Assembly: GCA_002728175.1 (NCBI GenBank)
Contig: PBVH01000009.1
Coordinates: 1-17,642 of the forward strand
Source of the DNA: Flavobacteriales bacterium
GTDB taxonomy: Bacteria > Bacteroidota > Bacteroidia > Flavobacteriales > BACL11
Reading direction: 5' to 3'
Length of the DNA stretch: 17,642 nucleotides
Made by a program: the position numbers and the translations under genes. The notes beneath the pieces were generated by a model, which saw nothing but the letters and a program-made list of their open reading frames with translations, did no database searches and had not been told where the DNA came from. Positions 15,514-17,642 of this stretch are shown one piece after another. Position 1 is the stretch's first letter. Every line of letters begins with the position of its first letter.

Positions 15514-16670
15514 ATTTAGTAGACTACTTTTTACCATTGCCAGACAGTTTTTTGATTAAAAAAGAAAGTTTTCAAAGTACACAACTTGGCAGTTTAGTAA
15601 CTATTCATTCTGAAAATTACTTTCCAGACATTGCTGATTGTAAGATTGTTATTTTTTCTGTTCCTGAATACGAGGGTTCAAAAAATTTTGAGGCTGAAGG
15701 TAAATGTCAAATTAGAGAAGAATTTTTTGAATTACATAATTATGATTTTCCAAATATTGCTGATTTAGGTATAATGAAAATATCATCTACTCGAAAACAA
15801 ACTTTTAGTGATATCGAAAATATTTGTAAAGAAATGATTAATAATGAGGTTATCCCTATTATTCTTGGAGGAGGTAATGATATTTCATATGCAGTCTACA
15901 AAGCCTATGTATCTCTTAACAAATTTATTACTTTTACGTCAATTGATAGTAAATTTGATATTGGACTAAAAGAAGATTTCTTGTCATCTGAATCTTATCT
16001 AGGTAAAATTATAAGTCATTCACCAAGTTTTTTGTTCCAATTCATAAATATTGGATATCAAACCTATTATAATTCTCCAATTGCTATTTCTATGCTTAAT
16101 GATATGAATTTTGAATCCTTAAGATTAGGAACAATACAGCAGGAGCTTGAGCTTGCAGAACCAGTATTAAGAAATACAGATTTTTTAAGTTTTGATATTT
16201 CAGCAATTAGTTCAGCTTTTGCTCCCGCAAACAAATATTCAAATCCTAATGGTTTCAATGGTCCAGAAGCATGTAAGTTGGCATTCTATGCAGGAATTAG
16301 TGATAAATTGTCATCTTTTGCTTTGTTTGAGTATAATCAAAATCTTGATAATACAAATTTAACTGCAAAATTATTATCACAAATTCTTTGGTATTTTATT
16401 CAAGGTGTTAGTAAGCGAAGAAAGGAATTAAATCCAAATATTCAAAATTGTGTCAAATATAACGTTTCTCTAGATAATGGTAAAAATGAAATAATTTTTT
16501 ACAAGAGTAATCTAAGTGCAAGATGGTGGATGGGTGTGCCATTTTATAATAAAGAAAAATCAAAAAAAGAAACATATTTTGTAGCTTGTTCATATTCAGA
16601 CTATGAAATTTCTCTAAAGGGAGAAGTTCCCAACAGATGGATAAAAACATACTATAAGCTAACATCATAA
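15510..16670 (+). CDS. Arginase/formimidoylglutamase-fold protein with degenerate metal site
   Basis: The 386-residue product has the ureohydrolase layout, but the manganese ligands are eroded. The motif usually GGGHD is GGGND (120-124, His to Asn at 123). The usual DAHxD is DSKFD (146-150, His to Lys at 148). The usual SxDxD is SFDIS (227-231, second Asp to Ser at 231). Asp146, Asp150 and Asp229 remain. Outside these sites the sequence is well ordered, with FINIGYQTYYNSP and NPNGFNGPEACKLAFYAGIS. Databases often label relatives formimidoylglutamase; I doubt that this protein has that activity. The gene starts with GTG inside the topA stop (GTGA), so its translation is probably coupled to topA, and no early ATG exists. 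It may be a scaffold or regulator, but this is unproven. Confidence 0.85.
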   Translation: MNLVDYFLPLPDSFLIKKESFQSTQLGSLVTIHSENYFPDIADCKIVIFSVPEYEGSKNFEAEGKCQIREEFFELHNYDFPNIADLGIMKISSTRKQTFSDIENICKEMINNEVIPIILGGGNDISYAVYKAYVSLNKFITFTSIDSKFDIGLKEDFLSSESYLGKIISHSPSFLFQFINIGYQTYYNSPIAISMLNDMNFESLRLGTIQQELELAEPVLRNTDFLSFDISAISSAFAPANKYSNPNGFNGPEACKLAFYAGISDKLSSFALFEYNQNLDNTNLTAKLLSQILWYFIQGVSKRRKELNPNIQNCVKYNVSLDNGKNEIIFYKSNLSARWWMGVPFYNKEKSKKETYFVACSYSDYEISLKGEVPNRWIKTYYKLTS

Positions 16671-16715
16671 CTACTTCATCATTTAATTTTAGTCTTTTTT
16701 TATAAGATAGAGTAC

Positions 16716-16723
16716 TAGTTTTG
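16716..16723 (+). promoter_or_regulatory. Candidate -7 element upstream of porP/sprF
   Basis: TAGTTTTG fits the Bacteroidota TAnnTTTG consensus exactly and lies in the 108-base gap between the arginase-like gene and porP/sprF, giving a leader of roughly 50 bases. Only a T-run, without a clear TTG, occurs at the -33 position. A short dyad (AGTAC 16711-16715 and GTACT 16726-16730) brackets the element and could be an operator. The gap itself contains no terminator that I can see, so read-through from topA is also possible. Confidence 0.4.
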
Positions 16724-16778
16724 TGGTACTTAATTAAAAAATGTTTATTTTAGCGCATTAAAATTTTAGATATCTGAT

Positions 16779-17642
16779 ATGAAAAGAAATTTATTTCTGA
16801 TATTATTTGTATTTTGTTCACTAACTGTATTATCACAACAGGTACCACAGTTTAGTCAAAATATGTTTAATAAATTAGCAAATAACCCAGCTTTTGCAGG
16901 AAGTAGAGATGCAATATCTACCACTGTTCTACAAAGAAGTCAGTATATGGGTTTTGAAGGTGGTCCAACTACTTTAAACTTATCAGTTGATGCTCCTGTT
17001 TCTTTACTTCATGGAGGTGTAGGTCTTAATATTATTCAAGATCAAATAGGTGAAGTAGAGCTTAGTACTTTAGATATAAAAGGTTCATATGCATATACTA
17101 CACAGCTAGGGTCTGGACAATTAGCAATTGGCCTTTCTTTTGGACTTGTTCAAACAGGAATCGATATTACAAATCTAAGAATAGAACAACAAAATGATCA
17201 AGCAGTTCCTGCAGCTAGCTCTAGTGGATCTGTCTTTGATTTAGGAGGTGGACTTTATTATAACTCTGAGGATGTTTATATGGGTTTGTCTAGTACACAT
17301 TTAGCTGAACCAACAATTGAAACAGATGATGGTGATATCCCTTTAGAAAGACATTATTTTTTAATTGCTGGATATTACTACTATATAAATCCAAATCTTT
17401 CTTTAAATCCTTCAATTTATTTAAAATCAGATGGAGCTACTTCTCAACTAGATATTAATTCTAATGTTATATACGATAACAAAATTTGGGGTGGTTTGAG
17501 TTACAGGCATGCTGAAAATTTGAGTGAAGGTGGTCCTGAGTTAGCTATATTAACGGGTATGAATATTACAAGTGACTTGAAATTCGGTATAGCATATGAT
17601 ATAGTTTTAAGTAGTATAGGAAATAATAGTTTAGAGTTCATG
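16779..17642 (+). CDS. PorP/SprF family type IX secretion membrane protein, 5' part
   Basis: The frame is open from the ATG at 16779 to the last base (288 codons, no stop), so the 3' end lies outside the window. The product starts with a Sec signal peptide (MKRNLFLILFVFCSLTVLSQ) and then the family hallmark QVPQFSQNMFNKLANNPAFAGSRDAIS, followed by QYMGFEGGPTTLNLSVDAP. The rest consists of alternating beta strands with aromatic ends (LDLGGGLYYNSEDVYMGLSS-like stretches), fitting an outer-membrane barrel of about 300 residues. PorP and SprF work in the type IX secretion system; SprF is needed for export of the SprB adhesin in gliding flavobacteria. Many paralogs exist per genome, so the exact substrate is unknown. 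Its place after topA suggests that it is the copy next to the gldKLMN genes. Confidence 0.9.
   Translation, partial: MKRNLFLILFVFCSLTVLSQQVPQFSQNMFNKLANNPAFAGSRDAISTTVLQRSQYMGFEGGPTTLNLSVDAPVSLLHGGVGLNIIQDQIGEVELSTLDIKGSYAYTTQLGSGQLAIGLSFGLVQTGIDITNLRIEQQNDQAVPAASSSGSVFDLGGGLYYNSEDVYMGLSSTHLAEPTIETDDGDIPLERHYFLIAGYYYYINPNLSLNPSIYLKSDGATSQLDINSNVIYDNKIWGGLSYRHAENLSEGGPELAILTGMNITSDLKFGIAYDIVLSSIGNNSLEFM

Noticed and set aside
16711..16730. AGTAC/GTACT hairpin as a terminator after the arginase-like gene
   Set aside because: The stem is only 5 pairs and no T-run follows it; a bracketed promoter element is a better reading.

Overview
The window is very AT-rich DNA from a member of the Bacteroidota, most likely a marine-type flavobacterium. 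I infer this from four signs. Gene order is typical of the phylum (miaB, then a sigma-54 activator, lptE, a TPR protein, secG, groES and groEL; topA, then an arginase-like gene and porP/sprF). A PorP/SprF type IX secretion protein is present. FtsZ has the Bacteroidota-style C-terminal extension. Start codons lack clear Shine-Dalgarno sequences, and candidate promoters fit the Bacteroidota TAnnTTTG -7 element. The genus cannot be fixed from this sequence. No stretch longer than 300 bases lacks a gene, and I found no tRNA, rRNA, CRISPR array, insertion sequence or clear sign of recent transfer.

Left block (1-6935, + strand): the distal part of the division and cell wall (dcw) cluster, in the order ftsW (5' end outside the window), murG, murC, ftsQ, ftsA, ftsZ. 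Neighbours overlap by 14, 4 and 1 bases or are separated by 4 to 20 bases, so this is almost certainly one transcription unit. It covers synthesis of the lipid II precursor (MurC, MurG), septal wall polymerisation (FtsW), the divisome bridge (FtsQ) and the cytoskeletal ring (FtsA, FtsZ). It ends at a near-perfect bidirectional terminator shared with the convergent groEL.

Middle block (6990-13037, - strand): read from right to left it holds miaB, a sensor-less sigma-54 activator, lptE, a small TPR protein, secG, groES and groEL. The first five genes are coupled by overlaps of 1 to 4 bases or a 1-base gap. groES-groEL lies after an 80-base gap that contains a strong match to a sigma-54 (-24/-12) promoter. 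A sigma-54 activator gene lies about 1.5 kb upstream of it in the same gene string, so the activator may control the chaperonin operon. This is the most interesting regulatory idea in the window.

Right block (13189-17642, + strand): topA, a GTG-started arginase/ureohydrolase-fold gene coupled to it by a 4-base overlap, and the 5' part of a porP/sprF gene that runs off the end. The arginase-like protein has lost three of the six canonical manganese ligands and is probably not a working ureohydrolase. By analogy with related genomes I expect gldK and other T9SS genes just downstream, but these are outside the window. The 151-base divergent spacer between miaB and topA holds three inverted repeats in a row.
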